DNA of 64,000 nucleotides from Alsobacter metallidurans (GCF_014636935.1 NZ_BMES01000002.1:558001-622000); one strand, 5' to 3'. Counted from the first letter of the stretch, positions 17,683 to 28,605 are shown. Translations and numbers: made by a program. The notes: a model not told the origin generated them from the sequence alone.

Positions 17683-18549
17683 TCAAACAGCCCGTTCCAC
17701 GAAGCTGACCACCGTCCCGAACGCCGCCTCGGGCGGGATAACGATCGATGTTCCGACCACGCTGTGCGCGATGCCGGCTGCGCGGACGCGTTCCGCAATG
17801 GCGTCGAGGCTCTTCACCGCCACTGTGAAGCCGACCAGCCGCGCAGGCTCCTCGGGCAGCCGCACGCCAGTGTGGAAAGCGAGCGCGGCGCCCGACACCA
17901 CCTCGATCCGCCCGCGCGGCAGGTGGACGATGATCCCCGCCGAGTTGGACACGAGGTCGTGCTCGCCGGTGAACTTGTAGAGAAACTCGGCATGAGCGGA
18001 CGGGTTCTCGGCCAGCATGGTGACGGCCTCGACCGCGAGCGCGCCGTTGGAGTGCTGCTGGAAAGCGGAATTCCAGAAATTCTGCGGCTCGTGCTGCTGG
18101 CACACGAAGAAGCCCGCCGCCGGGGCCAGCACATCTCGTGCGAAAGCCAGGCTGAACGCCACGCGCGCCTCGGAGCCATCCGGCCGGCGCGCCTGGCGCT
18201 CGAAAAAGAAAGGCTCGAATCCGCCGATGCCGGACGCCGCAAAGGCTGCGTGGTCGCCAGTTGCGTCCACCGACTCCAGCACCAGCATCGCAAGGCCATG
18301 CCCCTGCGCGAGGCTGTCGCGCACGAACGCCCCGAACGAGAACCGGCCAGGCATTTGCGGCTCGATGGCCGCGCCCTCGCCAACCGTGATCAGCTCCAGG
18401 AACACTCCCGGAAACTGCACGATGCGGTTCTCGGTCCCCCAAGGGTGTCGATTACGGGCGCCAACCGTGAAGCCAAGCGCCTCATAGAGGCGCCCAGCGG
18501 CGTCGAGATCGTGGACGGGGAGAACGAGATGGTCGAGGCCGCGGGGCAT
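17683..18549 (-). CDS. VOC family protein, two-domain (Glyoxalase_3-like)
   Basis: A 288-residue protein opening MPRGLDHLVLPVHDLDAAGRLYEALGFTVG, a clear VOC half-domain, with a second, weaker repeat in the C-terminal half (GFTVAVKSLDAIAERVRAAG). HPWGTENRIVQFPGVFLELI is typical of the Glyoxalase_3 group, which is poorly characterised. GAAAGG precedes the ATG at 18549. It lies just downstream of nothing on its strand except pyrG, whose stop is 58 bases beyond its start, so the two may be cotranscribed. The substrate is unknown. Confidence 0.82.
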   Translation of the reverse strand: MPRGLDHLVLPVHDLDAAGRLYEALGFTVGARNRHPWGTENRIVQFPGVFLELITVGEGAAIEPQMPGRFSFGAFVRDSLAQGHGLAMLVLESVDATGDHAAFAASGIGGFEPFFFERQARRPDGSEARVAFSLAFARDVLAPAAGFFVCQQHEPQNFWNSAFQQHSNGALAVEAVTMLAENPSAHAEFLYKFTGEHDLVSNSAGIIVHLPRGRIEVVSGAALAFHTGVRLPEEPARLVGFTVAVKSLDAIAERVRAAGIAHSVVGTSIVIPPEAAFGTVVSFVERAV

Positions 18550-18607
18550 TGGGGCGCCTTTCAAGGGGTAAAGGCAGCTTAGCCGATCGGAGGCCGAACG
18601 GCAGCCC

Positions 18608-20248
<1,641 letters not shown>

Positions 20249-20317
20249 CTAGTCCGTCGCGGCCGATTTGGCGAGGCCGCAACCGAGCCCGACCGGGGGC
20301 TCTCCACAGAAAACGAC

Positions 20318-20339
20318 CCGGCGCCCGCCCGGGCGCCGG
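20318..20339 (-). terminator. Second terminator-like hairpin between secG and pyrG
   Basis: A perfect ten-base stem (CCGGCGCCCG/CGGGCGCCGG) with a two-base minimal loop, followed on the minus strand by TCGTTTTCT. It would stop read-through from secG into pyrG. Confidence 0.65.
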
Positions 20340-20385
20340 CCTGTTCATGTTGGAGGGCCAGGGCCCTCGCCTCTCTTCAAAGCGA

Positions 20386-20407
20386 GAGGGCCGGTCGCCC
20401 GGCCCTC
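20386..20407 (-). terminator. Terminator of secG
   Basis: GAGGGCCGG/CCGGCCCTC, nine-base perfect stem with loop TCGC (read here on the plus strand), located 12 bases after the secG stop; on the minus strand it is followed by TCGCTTTG, a weak T tract. Confidence 0.6.
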
Positions 20408-20418
20408 GTGTCGTCTCG

Positions 20419-20823
20419 TTACTGCGCCGGCGCGGGGGCCGGGGCTGCAGGGGCGGCCGGAGCCGGCGCCGCCGGAGCCTGCTGGTTCTGCAGGCGGTTC
20501 AGCTGGTCGAGCACGCCGCCTGACGGCGCCTGTGCGGGAGCGGCCGGCGCGCCTGCGGGCGCGTTCGTGTCGAGGATCGACTTCGGCGCCCGGTTGGCGC
20601 CGGCCAGGATGGCCAGGATCAGGCTGGTGGCGAAAAATATCGCGCCCAGGATCGCAGTGGCGCGGGTCAACGCGTTGGCCTGTCCGCGGCCGGTCATGAA
20701 CCCCGACACGCCGCCGCCGCCCGACAAGCCGCCAAGCGCGCCGCCTTCGGACCGCTGGAGGAGAATCACGCCCACGAGCGAGAGCACCACGATCAGGTGG
20801 ATGACGATCAGAACCTGCTGCAT
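20419..20823 (-). CDS. secG: Preprotein translocase subunit SecG
   Basis: Small SecYEG subunit that aids SecA-driven export. The 134-residue protein has two membrane helices (QVLIVIHLIVVLSLVGVILLQ and ATAILGAIFFATSLILAIL) around the conserved cytoplasmic loop RSEGGALGGLSGGGG..FMTGRG. The C-terminal ~60 residues are a Pro/Ala-rich tail, common in alphaproteobacterial SecG. GGAAGGA precedes the ATG at 20823; a longer in-frame reading is not conserved. tpiA lies 153 bases upstream. Confidence 0.94.
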   Translation of the reverse strand: MQQVLIVIHLIVVLSLVGVILLQRSEGGALGGLSGGGGVSGFMTGRGQANALTRATAILGAIFFATSLILAILAGANRAPKSILDTNAPAGAPAAPAQAPSGGVLDQLNRLQNQQAPAAPAPAAPAAPAPAPAQ

Positions 20824-20911
20824 GGGTCCTTCCGGGCCGAAGCCGTATACAAGCCAAAAGGCCGGGGGCATCGCCATCACGATGAAGGCGGTCCCGGCCG
20901 AACTGTCGGGT

Positions 20912-20928
20912 GGGCGTTTAGCACGCCC
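20912..20928 (-). terminator. Weak hairpin after tpiA
   Basis: GGGCGT (20912-20917) pairs with ACGCCC (20923-20928), five-base loop, 49 bases past the tpiA stop on the minus strand. No T-run; marginal. Confidence 0.25.
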
Positions 20929-20976
20929 TGAGCGCTGGCGCCAAGATGGGGATCATCCCTCCGACGCGCAACCGCC

Positions 20977-21738
20977 TCAGCGGTAAGCCGCCGCAATCCC
21001 CAGGAAGTCAGCGGCCTTCAGGCTCGCGCCGCCTACGAGCGCGCCGTCCACGTTTGCGACGCCCATCAGCTCGACCGCATTGGAGGGCTTCACCGAGCCG
21101 CCATACAGGATGCGCACCAGCGGCGACTCGTCCTTGCCGATGATCTTGCGCAGTTCGGCGCGGATGGAGGCGTGCACCTCCTCGACGTCCTTCGCTGTCG
21201 GCGTCAGCCCGGTGCCGATGGCCCACACCGGCTCATAGGCCACCACCAAGGTGTCCGCCGTCGCGCCTTCCGGGATCGAGCCCCGCAGTTGGCGTTTCAC
21301 GATTGCGAGCGTGCGCCCGGCCTCGCGCTCTTCCTTGGTCTCGCCGACGCAAACGATGGCGACCAAGCCCGCGCGCCAGGCCGCCTCGGCCTTCGCCTTT
21401 ACGACGGCGTCACTCTCCTTATGGTCGGTGCGCCGCTCGGAATGCCCGACGATCACATGGCTCGCGCCCGCATTGGCGAGCATCTCGGCTGAAACGTCGC
21501 CCGTGTGCGCGCCGTTCTCCTTGGCGTGGCAGTCCTGCCCGCCAATGGCTACGCCCGTGCCGACCGCCGCCGCGGCCGCGACATAGACCAATGTGGCCGG
21601 GGGACAAACCAGCAGGTCCACCTTGCGCCTGAGCGCGCCGTCATAGGCGCCCCCCATGGCGGCGAGCTCGTTGAGCGCCGGCCGAAGGCCGTTCATCTTC
21701 CAGTTGCCGGCAACGAGGGGGCGCGGGCGCGCGGTCAT
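20977..21738 (-). CDS. tpiA: Triosephosphate isomerase
   Basis: Interconverts dihydroxyacetone phosphate and glyceraldehyde 3-phosphate. The 253 residues show catalytic Lys14 (GNWKMNG), His99 (VGHSERR) and Glu169 ([11 protein letters not shown]), and the phosphate-binding GGSVKPSNA. Full length. It is divergent from the ppiD-like gene with 187 bases between the starts; tpiA-secG-pyrG in this order is common in alphaproteobacteria. Confidence 0.97.
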   Translation of the reverse strand: MTARPRPLVAGNWKMNGLRPALNELAAMGGAYDGALRRKVDLLVCPPATLVYVAAAAAVGTGVAIGGQDCHAKENGAHTGDVSAEMLANAGASHVIVGHSERRTDHKESDAVVKAKAEAAWRAGLVAIVCVGETKEEREAGRTLAIVKRQLRGSIPEGATADTLVVAYEPVWAIGTGLTPTAKDVEEVHASIRAELRKIIGKDESPLVRILYGGSVKPSNAVELMGVANVDGALVGGASLKAADFLGIAAAYR

Positions 21739-21925
21739 GCTTCTCTCCCTGATCTGTGCTCAGGGCGGATAGCAGAACCCGAGCGAGCCCGGAAGTGCGT
21801 CGAAGGTGGACATCCGCCGGCGGCGCCCCGCAAAAGGGGTCGCCTCCCGGGCCGGTCTGGACTATGAAGCGCGCTTGACCCGGCTCGCGCCGGCGCCCTT
21901 TTCACGTTGCAAGGATCCGTCGCCC

Positions 21926-23827
21926 ATGATGTCAGGAATGCGCAAGGCCGGACAAAGCTGGCTCGGACGCATCGTCGTGGCCGTTCTGTTCGGCTTCCTG
22001 ATCCTCAGCTTCGGCGTCTGGGGCATCGGCGACATGCTGCGCACATCGGGTCAGACAAACGTCGCCCATGTGGGCTCGACGCAGATCAGCGCCCAGGCCT
22101 ATCGCGACGCCTACCAAAACGAGATCCAGCAGCTCTCGCGCCGGATCCGCCGGGCCGTCACCAATGACGAGGCGCGCGCCGTGGGCCTCGACCGCCAGGT
22201 TCTCTCCAAGATGATGACCGAGGCGACGCTGGACGACCGCGTGAAGGCCTATGGCCTCGCGATCTCGGACGCCACCATCGCCAAGGCGATTTTCGCCGAT
22301 CCCACCTTCAAGGGCGCCAACGGCCAGTTCGACCGCAACGCGTTCAACGACGCCATCCGCAACCAGGGGTTCACAGAGCAGGGCTTCGTGCGCGCGCAGC
22401 GCGCCGTGTATCTGCGCCAGCAGCTGGCCGACACGATCGGGGGCAACGCCCCCGTGCCGGGCGTCCTGCGCGAGGCGGTGCACCGCTACCAGAACGAGAC
22501 GCGCACCGTCAGCTTTGTGGCGATCGGCGCCGACAAGGCCGGCGAGGTCGCCGCGCCGGACGCCGCCACCCTGCAGGCCTTTTTCGATGGCCAGAAAACC
22601 GCGTTCCGCGCCCCCGAATACCGCAAGGTTACGCTGATGACCTTGAGCCCGGCCGACGTGGCCAAGCCCGATCAGGTGTCGGACGGCGAGACGCAGGCGT
22701 TCTACGACCGCAACAAGTCCCGCTACGGCGCGCCCGAGAAGCGCTCCGTCCAGCAGATCGTGTTCCCGACCGCCGACGATGCGAAGGCGGCGTCCGAACG
22801 CATCAAGTCCGGGACGGGCTTCGACGCGATCGCGCAGGAGCGCAACATTCCGGCGCAGGATCTCGATCTCGGCCTGGTGACCAAGGACGCCATCATCGAC
22901 CCCAAGGTGGCGGACGCCGCCTTCGCGCTGCCGGCCAATGCGGTGAGCGAGCCGGTCGAGGGTCGCTTCGGCTTCGTTCTGGTGCGCGTCGGCGAGATCC
23001 AGCCCGAAACCGTGAAGCCGCTCGCCGAGGTCTCCGCCGAGATCAAGACCGAGATCGCACGGGGCCGCGCCCGGGACGCCGTCCAGGACGTGCATGACAA
23101 GATCGAGGACCAGCGCGCCTCCGCCAAGCCGCTGGCCGACATCGCCCGCGACGTGAAGCTGAACGCCCGCCAGGTTGAGGTGGACCGCGCCGGACGCGAC
23201 AAGGCCGGCAAGCCGGTGGACATCGCGGACCGCGAGGCCGTGCTGAAGTCCGCCTTTGCGTCTGACGTCGGCGTCGACAACGAGGCCGTCTCCACGCGCG
23301 ACGGCGGCTATGTCTGGTTCGAGATCAACGGGATCGAGGCCGGCCGCGAGCGCAAGCTCGACGAGGTCAAGGCCGAGGTCGAGGCGGCTTGGAAAGCCGA
23401 CGAGATTGGCAACCGCATCGCCGCCAAGGCCTCCGACGCGGTGAAGAAGATCAACGGCGGTATGGCGCTCGAGGCGGTCGCGACCGAGCTGGGCGTCGAG
23501 GTGAAAACCGCAAAGGACGTGAAGCGTCAGGGCGCGGCCGGCGGCCTGTCCCAGCCGGCCGTAGCGCAGGTCTTCGCCACTCCGGTGGGCAAGGCCGCAA
23601 GCGCGCTGGGAGCAAACCCGCAGGAGCGCCTTGTGATCCGGGTCGATGGCGCGGAAGTGCCGCCGCTGATCGCGACCCAACAGTCCGTGGTGCAGCTCGA
23701 CGAGCAGATCCGCCTTGCCATCGGCGACGACATGCTCAACGTCTACGTCCAGAAGATGCAGCAGGAGATCGGCACGGGCGTGAACGACGCCGTGCTGCGC
23801 CAGGCGATCGGCGGCGGGCAGTTCTGA
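21926..23827 (+). CDS. ppiD: PpiD-like peptidylprolyl isomerase / periplasmic chaperone
   Basis: Membrane-anchored periplasmic folding factor of the SurA/PpiD type. The 633-residue protein has a short cytoplasmic N-terminus, one membrane helix (IVVAVLFGFLILSFGVWGIG, about residues 16-35), a SurA_N_3 chaperone region to about residue 240, and a parvulin domain near residues 270-365 (VQQIVFPTADDAKAASERIKSG, then FGFVLVRV). A second helical chaperone region follows. AAGGATC lies before the first of three close Met codons; 21926 is taken. Its stop is seven bases from trpE, a linkage conserved in rhizobial relatives. Confidence 0.9.
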   Translation: MMSGMRKAGQSWLGRIVVAVLFGFLILSFGVWGIGDMLRTSGQTNVAHVGSTQISAQAYRDAYQNEIQQLSRRIRRAVTNDEARAVGLDRQVLSKMMTEATLDDRVKAYGLAISDATIAKAIFADPTFKGANGQFDRNAFNDAIRNQGFTEQGFVRAQRAVYLRQQLADTIGGNAPVPGVLREAVHRYQNETRTVSFVAIGADKAGEVAAPDAATLQAFFDGQKTAFRAPEYRKVTLMTLSPADVAKPDQVSDGETQAFYDRNKSRYGAPEKRSVQQIVFPTADDAKAASERIKSGTGFDAIAQERNIPAQDLDLGLVTKDAIIDPKVADAAFALPANAVSEPVEGRFGFVLVRVGEIQPETVKPLAEVSAEIKTEIARGRARDAVQDVHDKIEDQRASAKPLADIARDVKLNARQVEVDRAGRDKAGKPVDIADREAVLKSAFASDVGVDNEAVSTRDGGYVWFEINGIEAGRERKLDEVKAEVEAAWKADEIGNRIAAKASDAVKKINGGMALEAVATELGVEVKTAKDVKRQGAAGGLSQPAVAQVFATPVGKAASALGANPQERLVIRVDGAEVPPLIATQQSVVQLDEQIRLAIGDDMLNVYVQKMQQEIGTGVNDAVLRQAIGGGQF

Positions 23828-23834
23828 GGGTGGT

Positions 23835-25355
23835 ATGACGCTCCAGCCCAGCTTCGAGGCGTTTGCCCGGATTTACGACGACGGCAGGCCGCAGATCCTG
23901 CGAACTGCCCTCGTCGGCGATCTCGAGACGCCCGTCTCGGCGTTTCTGAAGCTGGCGGAGCGGCATGAAGGCCCGCGCTTCCTGCTGGAATCTGTGGAAG
24001 GCGGCGCCGTTCGCGGCCGTTATTCGATGATTGGCCTGTCGCCGGACCTGATCTGGCGTTGCGAGGGGCAGGTCTCGGAGATCAACCGCGTCGCGCTGGA
24101 CGAGCCCGAGGCCTTCGAGCTCTGCATCGAGCCGCCGCTCGACGCGCTGCGCAGTTTGCTGGCCGAAAGCGCCGTTCCGTTCACGGACGAGTTGCCCCCC
24201 ATGGCGGCGGGCGTATTCGGCTATCTCGGCTACGACATGGTCCGCCACATGGAGCGGATTGGCGACCCGAACCCCGACGTTCTCGGCGTCCCTGACGCCG
24301 TGCTGGTGCGCCCCACAGTCATGGTTGTATTCGACGCCGTGCGGGATGAGATCGCGGTGCTGAGCCCGGTTCGCCCGCGCGCCGGCCAGAGCGCCAAAGC
24401 CGCCTATGAGATCGCGCTGGAGCGCATCGACAAAGTCGTGGCCGCGCTCGAAGGCCCCCTGCCCTCTGCCACCGCCGCCGCGCCGGCTGAGATGCTGGCC
24501 CAGGCTGGCCGGTCCAACACGGCGCCCGCCGAGTACGAGGCGATGGTCGCGCGGGCCAAGGAGTACATCCGCGCCGGGGACATTTTCCAGGTCGTGTTGT
24601 CGCAGCGCTTCGAGGCGCCGTTCGAGCTTCCGGCTTTGTCGCTGTACCGCGCGCTGCGCCGCGTCAACCCCGCCCCGTTCCTGTGCTACCTCGATTTCGG
24701 CGGCTTCCAGATCGTCTGCTCGTCGCCCGAGATTCTCGTCCGCGCGCGCGACGGCAAGGTCACGATCCGGCCGATCGCCGGCACCCGGCCGCGGGGCGCA
24801 ACGCCCGCGCTGGACAAGGCGCTCGGCGAGGAGTTGCTAGCCGACGAGAAGGAGCGCGCCGAGCATCTGATGCTGCTCGACCTCGGCCGCAACGACGTTG
24901 GCCGCGTCGCCGAAATCGGCACCGTCACGGTGACGGACAGCTTTTTCCTGGAGCGCTACAGCCAGGTGATGCACATCGTCTCCAACGTCGAGGGCGTGCT
25001 CGCCAAGGAGCACGATGCGCTTGACGCGCTGGTGGCGGGCTTCCCGGCCGGCACGGTCTCGGGCGCCCCCAAGGTGCGCGCGATGCAGATCATCGACGAG
25101 CTCGAGAAGGACAAGCGGGGCATCTATGCCGGCTGCATCGGCTATTTCGGCGCGAACGGCGAAATGGACACCTGCATCGTGCTGCGCACCGCCGTGGTGA
25201 AGGATGGCAGGATGTTTGTGCAGGCCGGCGCCGGCATCGTCTACGACAGCGACCCGGCCTCCGAGCAGCAGGAATGCGTCAACAAGGCTAAGGCCCTGTT
25301 CCGCGCCGCCGAGGAAGCCGTGCGCTTCGCCAGCGTCGCGCGGCGAGGCCAGTAG
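23835..25355 (+). CDS. trpE: Anthranilate synthase component I
   Basis: Converts chorismate to anthranilate with the amidotransferase subunit TrpG. The 506 residues carry the chorismate-binding blocks: PIAGTRPRGATPALD, LDLGRNDVGRVAEIGTV, GTVSGAPKVRAM and IYAGCIGYFGANG. The N-terminal LLESVEGG segment matches the tryptophan-binding feedback site. It lacks a fused glutaminase domain, unlike TrpE(G) of Rhizobium, so it needs a separate TrpG, which is not found downstream. It begins seven bases after the ppiD-like gene with GAGGGTGG as binding site. Confidence 0.95.
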   Translation: MTLQPSFEAFARIYDDGRPQILRTALVGDLETPVSAFLKLAERHEGPRFLLESVEGGAVRGRYSMIGLSPDLIWRCEGQVSEINRVALDEPEAFELCIEPPLDALRSLLAESAVPFTDELPPMAAGVFGYLGYDMVRHMERIGDPNPDVLGVPDAVLVRPTVMVVFDAVRDEIAVLSPVRPRAGQSAKAAYEIALERIDKVVAALEGPLPSATAAAPAEMLAQAGRSNTAPAEYEAMVARAKEYIRAGDIFQVVLSQRFEAPFELPALSLYRALRRVNPAPFLCYLDFGGFQIVCSSPEILVRARDGKVTIRPIAGTRPRGATPALDKALGEELLADEKERAEHLMLLDLGRNDVGRVAEIGTVTVTDSFFLERYSQVMHIVSNVEGVLAKEHDALDALVAGFPAGTVSGAPKVRAMQIIDELEKDKRGIYAGCIGYFGANGEMDTCIVLRTAVVKDGRMFVQAGAGIVYDSDPASEQQECVNKAKALFRAAEEAVRFASVARRGQ

Positions 25356-25732
25356 CGCCTCCATCTCGCAATGCGGCGCCATGCTTTCGTCCGAGTTGAG
25401 TGGCGCAATCCGCCCTTCGCAGAAAGCGGAGCGCCTTCGATGCAGAATTGCTTTTCGCAATGGCTGGAGGCCGTAGCCCGGCACTGCCAGGACGGCCAGC
25501 GTCACCTGGTCCACCCCGATCGGCTTGTGTTGCGTGACTGGTTCGTCGATCGCATTCCGCCGCAGGAAGCGGCGCGTCGTATCAGCCGATGCGTCGACGA
25601 CGCAGCTGCGCCGCCGCATTTTGGTGAGCCCACGGCAGTTCGGCCCGCCGCTTGACGCTGAAACGATTTGGCGTGGAACGGTAGCGGCGGCTTGCCGCTT
25701 TTGGTTGCGATGCAGCAGCCAAGGAGGCCGCC
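25356..25732. other. Spacer between trpE and the PQQ dehydrogenase
   Basis: 377 bases. It contains one possible small gene on the plus strand (25440-25655). The last 77 bases before the dehydrogenase must hold its leader; only the strong AAGGAGG site is recognisable. No trpG, tRNA or repeat is seen. Confidence 0.6.
25440..25655 (+). CDS. Possible small protein of unknown function
   Basis: A 71-codon frame reading MQNCFSQWLEAVARHCQDG, then LVLRDWFVDRIPPQEAARRI, which looks like two amphipathic helices rather than random translation. GGAG lies 13 bases upstream of the ATG, a bit far. Third-position GC is clearly lower than in the neighbouring genes, so this is either a young or transferred gene, or not a gene. 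No family recognised. Confidence 0.35.
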   Translation: MQNCFSQWLEAVARHCQDGQRHLVHPDRLVLRDWFVDRIPPQEAARRISRCVDDAAAPPHFGEPTAVRPAA

Positions 25733-28156
25733 ATGGCGCGCCCAATCACCAGGCCGGGCTGGCCTCTTGTCGTGTTCGGGGGCCTGATCGCTCTAGTGGG
25801 TCTCGCAGTGGCGGGCGCCGGCGGTTGGCTGATCCTCAAAGGCGGTTCCTGGTACTACCTCCTGGCCGGCCTTGGCTTTGCGGCGACAGGCTTCCTGCTC
25901 GTGGCCCGACAGACCGCGGGGTTGTGGGTCTACGCCGCCATTGTTCTCGGCACGCTCGCCTGGGCGGTGTGGGAGATCGGCTTCGACTGGTGGCAGCTAG
26001 CGCCGCGGGGCGACATCGTTTTCCTGGTAGGCATTTTGCTTTTGACCCCGTGGATCCTGGGCGGTCTTACCGACCCCGATCGTCGGCTCGGCTGGGCGCC
26101 ATGGCGCGGCGCAGGGCTCCCGCTCACGCTGGCGCTCCTGGCCGCAACCGTGGTCGGCGCGGTCGCGTTGACGCGCGAATACCACGACCGCCACGGCGAG
26201 TTGCCGACGGCGGCCGGGCCGCGCCCGGCCGATTACGCTGGCGTGCCGGACGGAGACTGGCGCGGCTACGGCCGTTCGAATTTCGGGGATCGTTACTCGC
26301 CACTGGCGCAGATCACGCCCGACAACGTCAAGAACCTGAAGGTCGCCTGGACCTATCACACGGGTGACAAAAAGGGTCCGAACGACCCCAAAGAGACCAC
26401 CTACGAACTGACGCCGCTGAAGATTGGCGACACGGTCTATATCTGCACTCCGCACGACTGGGCGATTGCGCTGGACGCCGAGACGGGCCGCGAAAAGTGG
26501 AAATACGATCCCAAGATCGACCAGAAAATCAACCTCCAGCACCTCACCTGCCGCGGCGTGTCCTACCACGACGCCGGCGACCGCGCGGCGAGCCCGGACG
26601 GAGAATGCCCGCAGCGCATCTTCCTGCCCACCGCTGACGCGCGCCTGATTGCGCTCGACGCCAAGACCGGACAGCCCTGCGCGGGGTTCGGCCAGAATGG
26701 CGCCGTCGACCTGTGGACCGGCATGCCGGAGGCGCGCAGCGGCATGTACTACTCGACGTCGCCGCCCGTGGTGACGCGCAACCTCGTAATCATCGCCGGC
26801 GAGGTCACTGACAACTTCTCGACGAGCGAGCCGTCGGGTGTGATCCGCGCCTACGACGTCAACACTGGCCGCCTGATGTGGAACTGGGACCCCGGCAACC
26901 CGGACGCGACCGACCCGCTGCCGGCCGGCCAGTTCTACACGAAGAACTCGCCGAACAGCTGGATCGTCTCCAGCGCCGACGAGGAGCTCGGCCTCATCTA
27001 TATTCCGCTCGGCAACCAGACCCCCGACCAGTGGGGCGTCGGCCGCAGCGAGAACACCGAGAAGTTTTCGGCCTCGATCGTCGCGCTCGAGATCGCGACC
27101 GGCAAGCTGCGCTGGGTGTTCCAGACCGTGCACCACGACCTGTGGGACATGGACGTGCCCTCGCAGCCGAGCCTGCTCGACCTCGACCGGCCCGAAGGCA
27201 AGGTCCCGGCGCTGGTGCAGTCCACCAAGCGGGGCGACATCTATGTGCTCGACCGGCGAACCGGCAAGCCCATCATCCCGGTCGAGGAACGGCCCGTGCC
27301 CGCGGGCGCGGTGGCGCCGGACTTCACCTCCCCCACCCAGCCCTTCTCGGCGCTGACGCTCGGACCCGAGCGCAACATCGAGGAACGCGACATGTGGGGC
27401 GCGACCATGTTCGACCAGCTCGCCTGCCGCATCAAGTTTCGCTCACTGCGTTACGACGGCATGTTCACGCCGCCCTCGCTGCAGGGCTCCATCGTGTTTC
27501 CGGGCAATTTCGGCGTGATCGACTGGGGTGGCGTCGCCGTCGACCCCGTCCGGCAGGTCGCCTTCGCCAACCCGGACTACATGGCCTTCCTCAGCCGGCT
27601 CATTCCGCGCGAAAAGCTGGCCGAGCAGGGCAAGCGCGAGAATGTCCAGACCCCTGCGGGCGGGTCCGACGTAGCCGGCTCCAAGGCCGACGAGAGCGGC
27701 GCAAACCCGATGCACGGCACGCCTTACGCGGTGGAGCTGAACCCTTTCCTGTCGCCGGTCGGCTTCCCCTGCCAGGCGCCGCCTTGGGGCTATGTCGCCG
27801 GTCTGGACCTGCGCAGCGGCAAGGTGACCTACAAGCTGAAAAACGGCACGGTGCGGGACCTGTCCCCGATCCCCCTGCCCTTCAAGATGGGCGTGCCCAG
27901 CCTGGGCGGCCCGATCGTCACGGCTGGCGGCGTCGCCTTCCTCACCTCCACGCTAGACTACTATGTCCGGGCCTACGACCTCACCACCGGCCGCACGCTC
28001 TGGCAGGATCGCCTCCCGGCCGGCGGGCAGGCGACGCCGATGTCCTACCGCTCGCCCGCGAGCGGACGGCAGTTCGTCGTGGTGGTGGCGGGCGGCCATG
28101 GATCGCTGGGCACCAAGACAGGCGACTCCGTTATCGCCTACGCGCTACCCCAATAA
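25733..28156 (+). CDS. gcd: Membrane-bound PQQ-dependent glucose/quinate/shikimate dehydrogenase
   Basis: Oxidises a sugar or cyclic polyol in the periplasm and passes electrons to ubiquinone. The 807 residues match the E. coli Gcd plan: five membrane segments in the first ~145 residues, then the periplasmic eight-bladed PQQ propeller with W-motifs (DWRGYGRSNFGDRYSPLAQI, VKNLKVAWTYHTGD, ALDAETGREKWKYDP, VALEIATGKLRWVFQTVHHDLWDMD). HDLWDMD is the family's PQQ-site signature. AAGGAGG precedes the ATG. PQQ synthesis genes are not in the window. Substrate (glucose versus quinate) cannot be fixed from sequence alone. Confidence 0.92.
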   Translation: MARPITRPGWPLVVFGGLIALVGLAVAGAGGWLILKGGSWYYLLAGLGFAATGFLLVARQTAGLWVYAAIVLGTLAWAVWEIGFDWWQLAPRGDIVFLVGILLLTPWILGGLTDPDRRLGWAPWRGAGLPLTLALLAATVVGAVALTREYHDRHGELPTAAGPRPADYAGVPDGDWRGYGRSNFGDRYSPLAQITPDNVKNLKVAWTYHTGDKKGPNDPKETTYELTPLKIGDTVYICTPHDWAIALDAETGREKWKYDPKIDQKINLQHLTCRGVSYHDAGDRAASPDGECPQRIFLPTADARLIALDAKTGQPCAGFGQNGAVDLWTGMPEARSGMYYSTSPPVVTRNLVIIAGEVTDNFSTSEPSGVIRAYDVNTGRLMWNWDPGNPDATDPLPAGQFYTKNSPNSWIVSSADEELGLIYIPLGNQTPDQWGVGRSENTEKFSASIVALEIATGKLRWVFQTVHHDLWDMDVPSQPSLLDLDRPEGKVPALVQSTKRGDIYVLDRRTGKPIIPVEERPVPAGAVAPDFTSPTQPFSALTLGPERNIEERDMWGATMFDQLACRIKFRSLRYDGMFTPPSLQGSIVFPGNFGVIDWGGVAVDPVRQVAFANPDYMAFLSRLIPREKLAEQGKRENVQTPAGGSDVAGSKADESGANPMHGTPYAVELNPFLSPVGFPCQAPPWGYVAGLDLRSGKVTYKLKNGTVRDLSPIPLPFKMGVPSLGGPIVTAGGVAFLTSTLDYYVRAYDLTTGRTLWQDRLPAGGQATPMSYRSPASGRQFVVVVAGGHGSLGTKTGDSVIAYALPQ

Positions 28157-28222
28157 CCCGGGCTGCGGCATCCTGGCCCCCAGGCTGAGCCGCCGGAACG
28201 CGCGACGCGCCCAAACGTTGAT

Positions 28223-28245
28223 CTCTCGACAAGCGTATTCGAGAG
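28223..28245 (+). promoter_or_regulatory. Hairpin overlapping the ribosome binding site of the Gly/Tyr-rich protein gene
   Basis: CTCTCGA (28223-28229) pairs perfectly with TCGAGAG (28239-28245), nine-base loop. The right arm covers the first half of the binding site GAGAGGAG (28241-28248), ten bases before the ATG at 28255. Confidence 0.4.
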
Positions 28246-28254
28246 GAGAACCCA

Positions 28255-28605
28255 ATGGTCTCGAACACTCGCAAGGCTCTGCTGGCCTTTTCGGCCCTCG
28301 CGGCGACCGCCGTGATCTCGGCCCCCGCCGAGGCGCAGTGGCGCCACGGAGGATACCACCGCGGCGGCTACTACGGCGGTTATCACCACCGTGGCGGCGG
28401 CTGGGGCTATGGCGGCGCGGCTGCGGCCGGCCTGGTCGGCGGCCTGGCGCTCGGCGCCTTGGCGGCCCCGGCCTACGGCGGCGGCTATGGTTACGGCTAC
28501 GCGCCGGCCTACGGCTATGGCTACAGCGACTGCTTCATCGAGCGTCAGCGCGTCTACGACGCCTGGGGCCGCCCGATCATCCGTCGCGTTCGCGTCTGCA
28601 ACTGA
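28255..28605 (+). CDS. Secreted Gly/Tyr/His-rich small protein
   Basis: A 116-residue protein with a Sec signal peptide (MVSNTRKALLAFSALAAT..., predicted cleavage after AEA at residue 27). The mature part opens with His/Gly/Tyr repeats (HRGGYYGGYHHRGGGWGYGG), has a short hydrophobic stretch AAAGLVGGLALGALAAPAY, and ends with a conserved-looking block DCFIERQRVYDAWGRPIIRRVRVCN containing two Cys that could pair. Such proteins are frequent in Hyphomicrobiales and are of unknown function. A strong GAGGAG site lies upstream. Confidence 0.8.
   Translation: MVSNTRKALLAFSALAATAVISAPAEAQWRHGGYHRGGYYGGYHHRGGGWGYGGAAAAGLVGGLALGALAAPAYGGGYGYGYAPAYGYGYSDCFIERQRVYDAWGRPIIRRVRVCN

Noticed and set aside
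21932-23680. 582-codon open frame on the minus strand
   Set aside because: Antisense shadow of the ppiD-like gene; sequence is Gly/Leu/Arg-rich without domain features.
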